In this document: piece by piece, positions 21,754 through 33,800 of the stretch | Position numbering within the stretch: the stretch's first letter is position 1 | Layout: the number at the start of each line of letters is the position of its first letter | Assembly: GCA_949316495.1 (NCBI GenBank) | Contig: OX439002.1 | Location: 19,308,402-19,372,401, forward strand | Direction of reading: 5' to 3' | Length of the DNA stretch: 64,000 bases | From: Amphiduros pacificus | Taxonomy: Eukaryota > Annelida > Polychaeta > Phyllodocida > Hesionidae | Program-made: the position numbers and the translations under genes | The notes under the pieces: generated by a model | Told to the model about the DNA's origin: nothing | What the model saw: only the letters and a program-made list of their open reading frames with translations | Database searches by the model: none

Positions 21754-23082
21754 TTGGTGTTAGATCAAAGAGTTGAGAGGATATTGATGAAATGTGATGA
21801 AGTTAGCAAGCAGGAAGTCACTGATGAGCTTTTGGAAGAGCTGGAAGAGGATGTCCTGGGTGAATTAAGAGAAACTTTGTTCAAGTGTGCAGTCAGTATG
21901 TTACAAAGTGAATGTGGATCTGTAAACAATGATGGATTACAGCTAGTGCAAAGAAGGAAAGAGCCAGCCAAAAGGTATGCAATAGACATTTATGACTTGT
22001 TCATGTATATAAATGCAATTACCCCAGTGTTTCCTAGAGAATTGGTGAGAGGAGGGGGTAAAAACTCTGTATCCTGCTTTAATGAAACTCTAGACTCCAG
22101 CCAAATGTCTACAAATGCAGGCAGTGGAAATGAGGCCAAAATAAGTTCACTGATGGCCATACTGCAAAATTTTATTACACAACAAAATAAGGAAATGACT
22201 GCATTAAAAGTGCACAATGATTGATTACACGCCCAATTTGTGGTTGCCCTTCAAGAACTAGCAGATGTAAAAAGACTTTTATTAGAAAATAAAAAGCAAG
22301 GGCTTGGTAGCAGTGTATTACATAATGCCAGCAACACAGGTGTGTTTGGCCTGCAGCCAGATCCCAAGCAGGCATTGCCACAGCCAGCCATGAGTGGCAG
22401 TGAGAATAACAAGTCCCCCAGTCAGCCAACAGTCAGTCAACAGGGGATTAAGCATGCAAGGGGCAATGGCCAGCTAGGTAACATTACTAAGCAACAGACC
22501 CCTATTGTTCAAAGCAGTGCAGTGAATCAGGTCATGACAGAGCCCAAGTCAAGTGTGACCAGCCATTCTCCACCAGAGGGCAGTGGTGCAAAACACCAGA
22601 ATACCACCCCTAGTGCTGCCACCTCTGTAAGGAATGGTCATAAATCAGATAATGCATCATCTGACAGTGACAGTGAGATGCAGGGAAACTCATATGCAGA
22701 TGCTGCCAAAAGAGAGGGCCCATGGAATGTGAAGAAAAGCAGGAAGGAGCAGAGGAGAGAAAAAACGCACAATGAAGCAGGTGCAGAGTGTCCACCACTA
22801 GCTGGTGTAAGGAAAGAGGAGCTAGTTGACTTATATGTTGAGAACATATGTATTTCCCCAGGAGAGAAGCCCTTTGTGACACAGAAAAGAGTGGAGAAAT
22901 ATGCAAAAACAAAAGGCCTAAACATTGTGTTTACCAAAATCGTGAGAATTAGAAGCAGAAATGACACGGTCGGCTGCAGGATCAGAGTCCCAGATTCTCA
23001 GGGACTTCTGGCCACAAGACAGTCAGTCTGGCCTGACAATGTGTCCTGTAGGGCCTGGGACAAGGAAGGTCCACCATCATGA
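21754..23082 (+). pseudogene. LINE ORF1 (nucleic-acid binding), one in-frame stop
   Basis: One frame interrupted by TGA at 22222-22224; the frame is the same on both sides. The N-terminal part is acidic and helical (EELLEELEEDVLGELRETL is typical) and may mediate self-association. The middle is Ser/Gln/Pro-rich and looks disordered. A basic patch KKSRKEQRREK precedes a C-terminal domain (LVDLYVENI...VWPDNVSCRAW) resembling the RNA-binding tail of other invertebrate LINE ORF1 proteins. No ATG is evident at the 5' end and the frame runs back into the poly(A) run, so this copy is probably 5'-truncated. Confidence 0.65.
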
Positions 23083-23197
23083 CACACCTGGCAAGGGGAC
23101 ACCTGGCAAGGTGACTACAGTGAACTCAGGGGAGCGCCTCCCACTGAGCGACAATGGAGGAATGGCCAAAGATGGCATAAAAATGTAAACTGGAGTG

Positions 23198-24679
23198 ATG
23201 ATACTGGGAGGTACTGGGATGAACAGTACGATGAAAACAGTCAGTATTAAGGGAACTGTGAGTGTGAATGTTATGACACTAACAATTAAGTTCTGGTTTA
23301 TCATAGTATGTTGCCTTTTAAGCCATAATTGTGTTACAGCTCATCCTCCTACTATGGCTAACAAGGGTCATTTGACAATAACTGGGTATAACATGCAAAC
23401 ATTTGGTCGGGGGCGACACTATTTGGCATGTGAAATTGCAAAAGAAAGTGATGTTATTTGTATAAGTGAGCATGCACTTTATGAAAGTGAAAGCTACAAA
23501 TTAGATGATTGTCTGAGAGATTTCAATGGGTTTATGTTACAAAGTAGTGACCTTAGGCCGGAAAGATACTCTACTGTCAGAGGTCACTGTGGTGTTGGTA
23601 TCTATTGGAATCGGCAGCTGGACCCAGCTGTGAAAAGGCTGAATGAAATCAAACACGATCGAATATGCGGTATAAAAGTGAGTACTATGGATAATGACCC
23701 TCTGTTTGTACTATCAGTTTATCTTCCCCATTCAACTTGTAAGATTGCCAACTTTGATGATGTGTTGGTTACATTAGAAATGTGGGTGGAAACATACAAA
23801 CATCGAGGGCAAGTCATTATTGTTGGTGATATTAACGCACATTTTGGTGAAGAATATGGTCCCAGATACGGGGGTAAAACTGTACATAATGCTAAAATGT
23901 TGGATGGCATGTTAACAAGAAATAGCCTACTATGTGTTGATATACAAGAGAGATGTACAGGCCCAAATTACACATTTTGCTCACAACAAAATGGGAAGTC
24001 ATACATTGACCACATACTTATATCCAATGCCTTGTCAAAACATGTCAACAGAGTCAGGGTTTGGGACCCATGTACAGAAAACATTTCTGACCACCTGCCA
24101 ATCTCTGTTGTAATCTCAAATGATTCAATGAAAGTGCCCAGATCTGATAATGTGCAATTTTCTGAAAGATTATGTTGGTCTAGGCTATCAGAAAATGATA
24201 TTATCAGTAAATATAGTCAACCTCTTGGTGAAAAAATAGAATCATTATATGTGAAATATTCATTAGCAGAGGGTGAGTCATGTGAAGGTACATTTGTGTT
24301 AGATACATATCTTCAGCCACATATGATTGATAATGTACTTAGTGATGTTGTGACATGTATGTCAGATGTATCTGCCTCTGGTGTTCCCAAAACCAAACCA
24401 AGGAAATTTCTAAAACCATTCTGGTCTCAAATCCTTCGCCAAATGGAAAGGGATAAGTCTGACAAAAGGAAGCAGTGGTTAAACAGTGGTAGTCCTCGGG
24501 GCAACCATATGTTCTATGAATATAAAGAAGCTAAAAGAAAGTTCAGATGTGAATATAGAAAAGCTGAACGTGAATACAATAGGAAATGTGAACAAGAGAT
24601 ATATGAAAAAGAGATGTTGGATCAAAAGTATTTTTGGTATCTTGTGTGCAAAGCCAAGAAAAAATCAACAAGTATTTAA
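23198..24679 (+). pseudogene. LINE ORF2, AP-endonuclease part
   Basis: The first ATG is at 23198. A hydrophobic segment of about 17 residues near the start is odd for a LINE and may be 5' spacer read in frame. Endonuclease motifs: GYNMQTFGRGRH, CISEHAL (Glu of the active site), GVGIYWN, VGDINAHFG, SYIDHILIS and ISDHLPI. It ends at 24679 after KAKKKSTS, where a single-base change moves the reading to the frame holding the reverse transcriptase. Confidence 0.85.
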
Positions 24680-26895
24680 ACAGAGTACAAAACAACAAAG
24701 GTGAAGTGGTCTTTGAAGAAAATGAGGTTCTCGAAGCATGGGTTGAACACTTTGAGGCCTTGGCACAACCCCAAGAAAATTCAGATTATAACAATGTATT
24801 CAAGGAGGAGGTTAAGGCTATTGTGAATGATATTGAATGTGGTAAACTTGTATGGGATGATACCCTGTATAAAACCCCCTTTACAGTTGATGAAAGTGAT
24901 AAGGTGTGCAACAAAATGAAAAATGGTAAAGCAGCTGGCTGGGATGGGATAACCCCTGAGCATCTTAAATTTGGTGGAAGAAAGCTCATGGACTTTTTTA
25001 CATCCCTGTTTAACGCTATGATTAAGATCAAATACATTCCAACCCACTTTAAGAAAGGTGTTAGAATCCCACTTTTTAAAGGAGGTAATAAGGACCCGGA
25101 AGATAGAGATAATCATAGAGGTATCACACTGCTTTCAGTGATCAGCAAATTATTTGAGTCCCTCCTTTTAAACAGAAGTATAGACTGGATGCGTAGTGTG
25201 ATTGATAGCAGGCAAGGTGCAGCTCAAAAATATTGTTCTAGCCTGCACTCTGCCTTCTTAGTCAGGGAAACTGTTGGTCATATCGTTGGGAGTGGTAACC
25301 AGGCTCTTGTTGTGTTACTTGATGCCCGAAAGGCATTTGATTGTGTGTGGATAGATGGTCTGTTTTACCAATTATATAAAAAGGGAATTGATTACACTCT
25401 CTGGATGTTACTGAGATCATTCTACCGAGATTTCAAGTGCTGTATCCGGGTATCCAGCAATTTATCTAGGTGGTTTAATGTCCATCAAGGAGTGCATCAA
25501 GGTGGTGTACTATCTTCATGGCTATATCAGTTGTTCATTGACAGTCTTCTAACTGATTTGGATCAGAACGGTGCTGCCCTAGTCATTAATGGGATCAGGT
25601 GCCATTACGCATGCCAAGCAGATGACGTGGCACTAATTCATATGTTTTCACAGCATATGCAAAGTAACCTTGATATAGTAAACGATCACAGGTCAAAATG
25701 GAGGTATGACCACAACAGTAAAAAGTGTGTAGTAATAAGGTTCCAGCCCCACCAAAAACAGAATATGCAGAATGTGGGCGAGAAATCCAAATTGAAATTG
25801 GGAAAAAATGTGCTTGAAGTCGTGGACGGTTCCAAACATATGGGGTTCATATGTGGGGCTGACTCCTCGTTTGTTGACAACCAAATAATGAAAGGTAAAA
25901 GAGCAACTAATGCAATGCAAACATTATCCAAGTCTGGCACCCTACTGAGCCCTGTGTTAGCATCTAAACTATATTGGACTATCAGTGCCAGCTCAATGTT
26001 GTATGGTATAGAATTATGGGATATCAAAGACTCTGAAATAGCCAAACTCGAGAAAGCACATATTCAAATGGCTAAGAGATTACAAGGAGTACCAGATTTT
26101 GTTGCAGATGTCTCTGTACTGCCACTTCTAGGGTGGGTTTCTATACAAGCCTACATTGATCACAAAAGGCTAATGTTCCTATGGTCAATCCTATCATTAA
26201 ATATATCCAGTATCTACAAGCAGCTTTGTATATATCGGTGCATGTTAATGAGACACAATGCTAGTGAACATGTCACAGGTCCAATACCAGCGTGCTTCAA
26301 AACATGTGTCAAATATAATTTGGTTGAGTGTGTAAATGATATGATTAATAGTGGAATGCCATTAACTAAAAATGCATGGAAAAGAATGGTGTCCAGCAGT
26401 ATTATGGAAAGAGAATGTGATATATGGAGATTTAAAATATGTATGTATTCCTCACTTGTGATTTATAAGAATGCTGTCACAGAATATAAGATGAGTTGTT
26501 GGTGGAAATTGGCAGCTTTTAACCCATCCCTAACCAAATGCTGTCAAGCTGTGATATGTGTGCTGACTGGAGGTGTGGTGTGGTTTGAAAAGAAAGACAA
26601 TTATATTAACTGCAACAGATGTACAATCTTTGATCTTAGAGTAAAGGACTCTGTTGGCCACTTCTTGCATGAATGTCCAGCACTAACAGAGCATAGAATA
26701 AACATTCTGTGCACAGACATTCTGTCGGATAATGTAGAATATCACCATATGTCTATTGAAGAAAAGTGGCAGTTCTTGCTCTCTGATAGAAGTGCGAACT
26801 GTGAATTTGATATGTGGGTACCACTTGGTACAGCGGTTGCGGAAGGCATACACAAAATGGTAGAACTTAAGAAAAGCATGATTAGTCAAACGTGA
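24680..26895 (+). pseudogene. LINE ORF2, reverse transcriptase and C-terminal part
   Basis: Copies the element's RNA at the nicked target. Motifs in order: KNGKAAGWDGITPEHLKFGG, FKKGVRIPLFKGG, DNHRGITLLSVISK, VVLLDARKAFDCVW, HQGVHQGGVLSS and CQADDVALI, the catalytic Asp pair (usual form YADD, here QADD). The C-terminal region has a Cys/His cluster, CNRCTIFDLRVKDSVGHFL, of the type that follows reverse transcriptase in APE-type LINEs. No RNase H. The frame is open throughout and offset from the endonuclease frame by one break near 24675. Confidence 0.85.
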
Positions 26896-27121
26896 TCTAC
26901 ACCATATATTGAAGGGTCTCTGTCACTCAGGTAGTGGCAGATATTCACTAATTGACATTTGATGTTTTCATTATTGTATATTTCCTGCTATGAGATAACA
27001 ACCTCTTTTCACAATCTTTTTGTCATGCATGTGATGAATTAAAGTTATATTGGACTGTTTAAACTATATGTCATGTAATCTTCAAATATGGAGGTGAAAT
27101 AAAGCATACATACATACATAC

Positions 27122-30100
27122 TTGAGACGCAGACGGCAAAAGCCTGTATTTTTAGTTACATCAAATATCTTTCACATTATTATACGGCTATTTGACAAAG
27201 CTGAAAAGTTATATTCCTCACAGCACGCCTGACTGACAGGAGATTCCAGGAAAGCACGAATGACTGAAAATACAGACATACATGAATGGGCCGGTAGGGC
27301 ACACAAGGCGGGAAACAGTACCTGAGGACCGTCGATTGCACTCTCCAAATGAAGTCAGCTGACTTGTTAGTTTTAAAGTAAAATTTCTGTAACATCAACT
27401 TCACAAACATTAAGTATATCCTGGGTGAAAAAGGTTTATATTAGGTTTGAAGTAAAAGACGAAACTCCGAAGAACAAAACTGCAGGGTCCTGTTCAAATC
27501 AAAGAGCTCTGCAAGTGTCATGTTTCAATGTGTGAATAAGGAATTTCGGACAACGCCGAGTCAGGCACGGTAGCCGTCATGGCAAACCTGTGGCAAAAAT
27601 GGTCATTACGTAAGAGGTCTATGGTCATGTAACAATATATATATACAATAATGCCTTAGGAATAGAGGCTTTTCCAAAAATTTACTTTTTGTTACAGGGC
27701 TGATGAGGATGAGGAAGAAAGGGCAGAAGAGAAAAAGAAAAGAAGAGGAGAGTCGTCATTACACAGAAGATCACTGATGTATTGCAACGAGCATTGAATG
27801 GTGTGGAGCATGAGGGTAGAAACTGGACAACACCAGGATCAACATCCCTTTTTGTGGATGCGTTTTTGCATAGCAAGGTGTTCAATGAATGAATGACCAG
27901 TGATTACAGTTATGAACTCATGTCTGCAGTGGCAGACTTTTACCATTACCTGTGATGCAAGATATTTGGTTACACTTCTGAGGATACATGTACAAGGTTG
28001 GTATTCAGCATAATTCCAGTTTATCAGGTAAGAAATCATTATAATACATGGTAACTGTAAAGGATATAACTAAAAATGTGAGGTAACTTCATTATTACAC
28101 AACTATATTATTGCTACGTACCATTGTGGATGGTTGGCGAGTCTGTATGAGGAGATATACAAGAATTAATGTGCTTGCATAATATTGAGTCATTAAAATA
28201 AAGGTCATTTAGGTTACCTTTCTTTGTGGTATACTTGATCATAGAGTTCCACTGTAACGGAACAATATTCAACCAGGTGGCGCCAAGTGGCAGTTAAGCA
28301 TAATCATCCCTCATATACCAAATCTTACACGCGGACGCTGTAGTTTCACCATCAAGGGCAGCACTAGAGCGCTCCGTGCGGAATATAGTGTCAAACATTA
28401 AACATTAATACACATACTCATGAATACACGATGATATTTAACAAAATACAACAGTTAAAATTTTAAAATACCATACAGTTAATCATCATTGAACTTAATT
28501 CACCATGCTATTGTTATAGTTACCACCTACATATTTGTACACGGCCTGTTACAGCCAAACTACATACTTAAGGAGATATACAACATTAATAATTGCAATG
28601 TGACAAAATTACTAAATAGTTACTTCAAAGCACGATATATGGGCCCATTACAAGCTAAAGTAGAGAAAAAGGTTTATGTATTGCCTTATGGCAAGGTTAG
28701 AAATCTTTGGTATAGAAGTTGTATGACCAGAAACCACTCAAAATAAGTGAACTTTGTAACCCGGTGGGTATCCTGGGACAAGCACACTTGTTCATTAAAT
28801 CAAAATGTTATACTTAAACTAACAGTGGTATATATATATATATATATCCTATTGAAAATATGCTCCTTAGTAAAAACTACAAACCCCGTACTTCAATAAA
28901 CAGTACACAAATGGCAGGTAGTGAAATGTCAAAGTCTTTGACTGATATATGTGATAGTGTTAAATTATACCCTTTAAGATATGATATATATGAGAGCTAG
29001 GTACCACCATGGGTTCATGCAACTTGCACATAATGTTGTAGCATGGAAAAAGCCTCGAGATGAGTGGTATGTACTTCGAACTGGGACAAGTGATGCTAGT
29101 GAACCGTACATCATAATGGACAGGACTGGTGGGAATTGCAGTGGGGAGACTGCACTAGGGTAAGCAACCTTCCTTTACATTGACAAGCAGCCACAAAGAA
29201 GATAGTGTGGACTTAGCAAGGTATGTATTACCACTTGCCATATTGGACATGACAGCTGAGAACTGTATTGTATGACAACACTTATGGAAAGGTAAGTTGT
29301 CTTCAGTAACACACATCCACGAGGAGGATTGTGTGGACAGTGCAAGGAATGTATTATCACTTGCCATATTGGACATAACAGATGAGAATGGAAGTGTGGA
29401 AAATCAGTGCAAGGAATGTATTATCACTTGCCATATTGGACATAACAGATGAGAATGGAAGTGTGGAAAATCAGGGCAAGGAATGTATTATCACTTGCCA
29501 TATTGGACATAACAGATGAGAATGGAAGTGTGGAAAATCAGTGCAAGGAATGTATTATCACTTGCCATATTGGACACAACAGATGAAAATGGAAGTGTAG
29601 AAGCCACATTGGGGCAAAGCAATTCATCCGAAATGACACACCTTCATGAAGAAGATAACAAGACTTGGCAGGGAAGCAAGGGTCATCACTTGACATAGTG
29701 GACATGACCGATGAGAACTGTAGTGTAGAGGACACCCGCTAGGACAAGCAACTTGGCATCATGTACATGCAGTCACTGAGGAAATAATTAAACAAAGTCA
29801 GTGACACAGCAAGAGGTCACACAACAATACAACAGAAGCTAATAATGGACAACCCAAATAACCTGACAGGTTGGATAAAAAGCAATGCAAGGTCCAAAAA
29901 TATTGGCAAATTCAAAGGAACAGGATTATGACTGACCCAACAGGGTTAAAAGGGGGACTTTGCAAATTGGTAGGCCACCATCCTGAGAACCACAGGATAA
30001 CACAAAAATGGCAAATATAAAAAGAACCTTCCCCTATGAAAGCTGTATGGTCTATAAGTTAAAGAGAGACCATGTGGGACACGTGTGCCCAGAACATAAA

Positions 30101-32480
30101 GAAGAAGTTAGGCAAAATAGTCTCCCACAATGGAGACGACAAAGCTGCGAGCAGAAGGAAACCAGCAATTGTACCATCGAAGCCCAATCATAACAGAGGA
30201 CCAGGCTAAACTACACCCTGGAGGGTGACAGAGGGTTCCGGTTTTCCGACAGGGCCACGAGTGTAAGCAAGAGAATGCAACGGTGAAAACACCCATGACT
30301 TTGTCGGAAAGGTGGTATTCCTCAAAAAGCAACCTGGGCAGAGAGCCTCTAGCGTATAAGCCTGAATGTCATCTAAGAAGATATTTATTGATAGGGTGGC
30401 CACGTGACCTCACATGTGGCAATATTATGGGGAAATGGTTAACATGACTTAATAAGGTCCCATGCGACATTATGTGGCTCAATACATAAGAGCACATGGC
30501 AGTAACTGTGAGATGTCTCCAAGGAGGGTATGCATGTGAATCCGACCCAATAGAAACCGCACCCGGTTTACACGGTTTTCCCAATCGCGTCGTGAATGAC
30601 AGTAAGACAACATTCACGACATGGGTGGGATGTCCGGGGGACTTCCAAAACAGCCTGATCAGAAAGGTTTCAGAGGACAAGTGCGGGATACGCCCTGGAG
30701 AGAGGCAGGAGGACTCCGGTAGTTCTAGACACGGCCTTGAGTGCGAGAGAAGGAGGCGCACAAGTCCGTGTCCAGAAGAGCTGGGGCTTGCAAGGCAGCC
30801 AACAAGAACAGCAACAGGATAAACACAAATCTGACAAGGTCACATGGTAAAGTAAGGGAAGGAGAGGGAGGTCAGTCAAGAGACAAAAAGGGTCTCATTA
30901 TTCCTGTCATGGTTATGAGTGCACAGTAATAATCAAGATCCACTGCACCACAGCCACGACAGCGAGTGAGGGGTCCCAAAAGCAAGAAGCAGTTTGAAGT
31001 ATGACTGCAGAACCGTCTGTATTTCTCCTGACAACGCCCGGAGGCATAAGAAGCCGGCTCTTCCAACATGACCATGGCCTCACAGCAGGAATGTACGCCA
31101 CTACTGTGTCCATGCTCATGTTCAGAAGTGCGGTACACTGAAAAGCAACCGACAACTGAGATGGAAGAAAACAGGTTTAAACAATAATTCGAAAAAAAAC
31201 CCTTGCACTCTCATCATCGTCATGACTGAAAAAAAAATATATATATATATGTGGCAATCTTTAAACAGAGCTGAAAGAAAGCATTCCACAGCTGTAACAC
31301 CCTAGAGCTGGTCAGAAAGCCGGTGTAACCGAAAAGCAAACTGACAGCGAAAAGCAACTGACAGCACGAGGTCAAAACAGGCAGGACAACAAGATTGGGG
31401 CAACATAGCCACAAATGCAGGTTTCTCATCACTGGGGCAGTGAACAATAGAAGCATACACACCTGCAACAGTGTAGAGGAATCGAAAAGCAACCTGGCAA
31501 CCAAAGGGCAAACCATCAGGAAGCAAGCTGCAGGCCTCGCAACACGAAATCGCAGTACTTCCATCATTGGAGTGCAGGTGCTTGTAGGCTAGAATCACGC
31601 ACCGCACACCAATGACCAGAAGACCGAGCGGGCTAAAAATGTGAGGCAATAGACCTGAAAAGACAGGAAGACCATTTGCAAGTGGCAGTCTCCATAAAAA
31701 AAATAATAAAAAAAATCCAACAAGCAAATGGGGTCTTTTAGTTGCTCTGGGACAGGCACAGATACAACCCCCTATTAGTTAGCCTCTTACAACATGCAGG
31801 GGATACAGTGGGTATACTCTGTTTCCCCAACCCACAGGGGTGGTTCAGGGGTGGTCCATGGGTGAAAAACATGTAGCAACCATCCTGATCAGGGAATCCA
31901 CACATGGGAATCATACAAACGTGAGCGACAAATGAAAACATACAATGGAAGGCGACTCACCGAAGTACAAGCACAAAACGAGGGAATGTCTCCGATCTGT
32001 CATCAAGGCAATTAATCTGGATGGCAGTGCAAAGGAGATCAGACTCTAAGGGTCGCCACGGGGTGATGTAAAAAGCAACCCAGCAAATTCGAACATACGG
32101 TTCAGAGAAACAGAGAAACAGAACTCTCACATGGGAACGAGAGAAGAGGACATACCAGAAAAATCAACCGGCACTGCTTATTGCAATCTGGGATGTCAGG
32201 AACCTTAAGTGAAGGACTCCCATCATACGACGTGGAGTGAGGAAAACGATAACCTGTAAGGAAATAATACCTGCAAAAGATGGCGGGGGGAAGAAAATAT
32301 TCTCATACACAAAAGTGACAGCCCGTCTCCGAATGATTTCTGGAACAGCCCTCAAGCAGGCGAGCCGGCCTGTGTGATGCAGTGATGCAACGATAAGGGG
32401 GGTGAGGCAGGGACCATATTTGGACGGTGGAGGGGGACAGATCAAAAGGGAAATTTCGGCGACGTAGAATCAACAAATAA
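27122..32480. other. 5.4-kb stretch without a recognised gene
   Basis: No known family. A strong acceptor-like site (TTTACTTTTTGTTACAG, ending 27697) precedes a short acidic and basic open stretch to about 27795 (GCTGATGAGGATGAGGAAG onward), which could be a terminal exon. AT runs lie at 28829-28848 and 31236-31252. Minisatellite at 29341-29608. TGGCGCC at 28277 resembles a primer-binding site but has no supporting LTR. Confidence 0.4.
29341..29608 (+). repeat. 67-bp tandem repeat, four units, with diverged outer units
   Basis: The block CAAGGAATGTATTATCACTT recurs at 29343, 29410, 29477 and 29544, exactly 67 bases apart, with CATATTGGACATAACAGATG inside each unit. Diverged relatives lie at about 29218-29290 and 29680-29735, so the array was once longer. 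Confidence 0.9.
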
Positions 32481-32483
32481 GTT

Positions 32484-32490
32484 TATAAAA
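32484..32490 (+). promoter_or_regulatory. TATA box before a candidate small gene
   Basis: TATAAAA within GTTTATAAAACGGG. A start near 32514 would leave the ATG at 32580 as the first initiator and exclude the ATG at 32505. Confidence 0.4.
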
Positions 32491-32579
32491 CGGGTCAAAA
32501 GAGCATGAGAGAGAACAATTTGGTGCCTACAAAAGCAAGTACAACCATTAATCAACAAGGAAGGACATCTCCGATCAAG

Positions 32580-33566
32580 ATGCCGAGCGCCGCCAAGCGG
32601 CGAGGACACGCGCACCGCGCAGGTGCAAAATCAGTCATGGATGTTCAAAGACGTGTAGAGGACTTGTTTGCGAGAGCCCGCGACCTCCTCCGAGTCTACT
32701 TAGACGGAGGATGGTCGTGGGCTGACTTTGCCCACATAATAATAGATGCGGTGGACGTGGGGATCCACGTAAGTACAAATTATGTATTTCCAACTTTTTG
32801 TCAGAGAGATATAGCGAACACAAAGTCAGGTGTGCTTGAGCGCTGATGGAGAAAGATGGCGCCGGCACAAGATCACCGGCATGGATCAGCAAGGAGGCAG
32901 GGGTGTACCAAAGTGACCAGTGGTCAAAACCCAAAACAATTTACGCAGGCAGATAGAAAAACATGTGAGGAACAGATCGGTGGCAGGGGTAAAGGCGGGA
33001 GTAGACGGGTTAAAGAGAAAACTCAATCATCATGGACTGGATCCAGCACAGAAGGGATCAATTTGAAACTGCCGGGTCGGGAAACTAGTGGTGAAAAGTT
33101 TCCGACGACATCGGGGGGCGGGGCTTAGCAAGCTCCCCAGCCGGCCTCGACAAAGGGACGAACAGACAGATTAGGTAAAATCTTAAAAGCGTGCATCCCC
33201 GGCACCTGCAAAAGGTAGATAGGAACAAGATAACAAGTTAATGATGCATGCCAAGTTAGTCAAAAAGGGGTAAATCAGAGATGAAGCGAGATGACGTCAT
33301 CAGGGATGAAAACCCCAAAACGCAGCTGTCAGAGATCAAACACCAACTTGCACACTGGCAAGGGATGAAAGAAAGGTTGCTATAAAAGGGGGAACGGAAC
33401 AGGGAAGGGTTGAATATAGGGGAAGAACCCTAAATATTCACTGAAAAACTGGTCAAATACTAACATGTCTATTGGTTTTCAGCTGTACCACGAGTGGCAA
33501 CAGAGGAGGCGGAGAGCACTGGAGGAGGTGGGGATGGAGGAGGGACTCGGGGGGGAGGTGGATTAA
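32580..33566 (+). CDS. Candidate two-exon gene, small basic protein (90 aa), function unknown
   Basis: Exon 1 32580-32768 and exon 2 33483-33566, joined in phase 0. Exon 1 is CpG-rich. Donor GTAAGT is at 32769. The intron ends with branch-point consensus TACTAAC (33458-33464), 19 bases before TTTTCAG at 33476-33482. The protein starts MPSAAKRRGHAHRAGAK, a basic patch that could be a nuclear-localisation signal. A helical segment follows, with heptad-like VQRRVEDLFARARDLLRVYL. Exon 2 opens LYHEWQQRRRRALEEVG. I recognise no family. It lies on the strand opposite the envelope-like frames and may be a host gene, an antisense gene of that element, or chance. The evidence is splice signals and codon content only. 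Confidence 0.4.
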
Positions 33567-33800
33567 GTAGGTACGGGTTGGGGTGGGTAGTTAAGCGGGA
33601 GGGGAAACAAGTAAGTTTTTCATTTTTTTCAACTTTTGGGTTTTTCATTTTTTATTTCAGGGGGTTTTCCAAATTTCCTCTTGTGAGCGGGGTGAGCAGC
33701 ACTGTGATTAGTGCCAAAATAAGCACTGTGATTAGTGCTTCAATCAACATATTGTTATATCCCAGATTGTTATGATAAATTAAAGTAGGCAGATTTGTGT
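33567..33800 (+). other. Possible 3' UTR of the candidate gene, with a 50-nt intron
   Basis: Donor GTAAGT at 33611-33616 and acceptor TTTTTTATTTCAG ending at 33660 enclose only 50 pyrimidine-rich bases. GCACTGTGATTAGTGC occurs twice (about 33698 and 33724); each copy can form a small hairpin. ATTAAA at 33779-33784 is a possible polyadenylation signal. Confidence 0.35.

Larger units (their letters stand above)
21750..27121 (+). mobile_element. LINE with ORF1, endonuclease and reverse transcriptase; (CATA)n tail
   Basis: APE-type non-LTR retrotransposon of 5.4 kb: ORF1 (21754-23082, one internal stop), endonuclease (23198-24679), reverse transcriptase (24680-26895) and a 3' UTR ending in CATACATACATACATAC at 27103-27121. 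Coding frames are mostly open, so the copy is fairly young. Two disruptions were seen: TGA at 22222-22224 and a frame change near 24675. The clade is not assigned; the DNHRGITLLSV motif and C-terminal Cys-rich tail are compatible with several APE-type groups. Confidence 0.85.

Noticed and set aside
28270-28300. TGGCGCC as a lysine-tRNA primer-binding site of a plus-strand LTR element
   Set aside because: No LTR ends, no gag or pol to the right and no paired repeat were seen; a seven-base match is weak.
30369-31727. Overlapping open stretches of 100-140 codons on both strands
   Set aside because: No motifs, no known families, and frames mirror each other on opposite strands as expected of low-stop sequence.
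33494-33610. Gly-rich frame (GGGGDGGGTRGGGG) as a separate protein
   Set aside because: It is the off-phase reading of exon 2 of the candidate gene over a purine-rich tract and has no own ATG.
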